The notes under the pieces: model-generated
Database searches by the model: none
Seen by the model: the letters and a program-made list of their open reading frames with translations, nothing else
Told to the model about the DNA's origin: nothing
In this document: piece by piece, positions 63,861 to 64,000 of the stretch
How positions within the stretch are numbered: position 1 is the stretch's first letter
Layout of the letters: every line of letters starts with the position of its first letter
Made by a program: the position numbers and the translations under genes
Assembly: GCF_008364685.1 (NCBI RefSeq)
Contig: NZ_VTTL01000015.1
Location: forward strand, 29,862-93,861
Source: Xanthobacter oligotrophicus
GTDB taxonomy: Bacteria; Pseudomonadota; Alphaproteobacteria; Rhizobiales; Xanthobacteraceae
Reading direction: 5' to 3'
Length of the DNA stretch: 64,000 nt

Positions 63861-64000
63861 CGCGGCCTGACCCCGAAAACAGCGCCGCCGCCCGGACCAA
63901 GGTCGGGGCGGGGGGGCCTTGCGTTTTGGGTCGGTGGTGGCGCTGGCTCAGGGCGCGGTCCCGTCAGATTGGAGCAAACTGGTCGGCGCGTGCTCTCTGC

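Noticed and set aside
1..64000. CRISPR array, tRNA/rRNA genes, prophage or insertion sequence
   Set aside because: No regularly spaced repeats, no cloverleaf with a T-loop GTTCRANNC pattern, and no transposase, integrase or capsid-like protein was seen.
63863..64000. Possible 3' end of a minus-strand gene at the right edge
   Set aside because: A minus-strand frame ending near 63968 is open to the window edge, but about ten codons are too few to support a gene.

Overview
The window is a GC-rich alphaproteobacterial chromosome segment carrying about 60 genes. The split transhydrogenase (pntAA-pntAB-pntB) behind a tiny aa3-oxidase subunit IV, the F0 gene set atpI-B-E-F'-F apart from F1, sdhCDAB, RpoH, a two-domain MaoC hydratase of the ethylmalonyl-CoA type and a BA14K-like secreted protein all point to the Hyphomicrobiales. 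A Xanthobacteraceae member (Xanthobacter/Azorhizobium relatives) is my best guess, by inference only. No rRNA, tRNA, CRISPR array, prophage or insertion sequence was seen.

Layout. 1-8191 (mostly minus strand): translation genes infC, rpmI, rplT, pheS and pheT (cut by the left edge). Between infC and rpmI sits an accessory block: a Gly-rich BA14K-like protein and a cassette of two paralogous family-25 glycosyltransferases around a radical SAM/SPASM-like enzyme. 8488-17637: DUF3108 protein, a PuuA/PuuB-like pair, TerC plus a lipid kinase, a TetR regulator with twin operators, a VOC protein and a PA0069-type radical SAM protein. 17838-21046: energy operon (oxidase subunit IV, transhydrogenase). 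21231-34672: a Wzx/Wzy-type exopolysaccharide locus (initiating phosphotransferase, GH18 hydrolase, HAD phosphatase, two FkbM methyltransferases, acyltransferase, polymerase/ligase, WecG/TagA transferase, Wza, Wzc-like, Wzx). 35079-40522: small secreted and membrane proteins, sdhCDAB, OmpW with an FNR/FixK-type box. 40736-46027: acetyl-CoA/polyhydroxybutyrate-related genes (PHB-depolymerase-like esterase, mesaconyl-CoA hydratase-like protein, malyl-CoA lyase/thioesterase-like protein), a CDF transporter, DUF1737 and a DJ-1/PfpI protein. 46174-50777: DUF459 protein and the F0 operon. 51016-63756: Smc, thioredoxin/TPR co-chaperone, LON-domain protein, RluD-type synthase, RpoH, site-2 protease with CBS domains, MarR plus Bcr/CflA efflux pair, a Cys-rich secreted protein and an OmpA-like protein.

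The most unusual signal is a dispersed element of about 107 bp, two hairpins with inverted termini, present five times (23645, 25378, 26468, 54722, 63754). Its hairpin arms covary between copies. In four of five copies its terminus lies exactly on a neighbouring gene's stop codon. Other notable points: infC starts with ATT; the second GT25 gene overlaps the radical SAM gene by 152 nt; the DUF459 protein appears to have lost its SGNH catalytic residues; the Wzc-like protein has no recognisable Walker A motif; two divergent genes (DUF6476/rluD) may begin inside the same 9 bp; and rplT and pheS are separated by a terminator followed by a new promoter.
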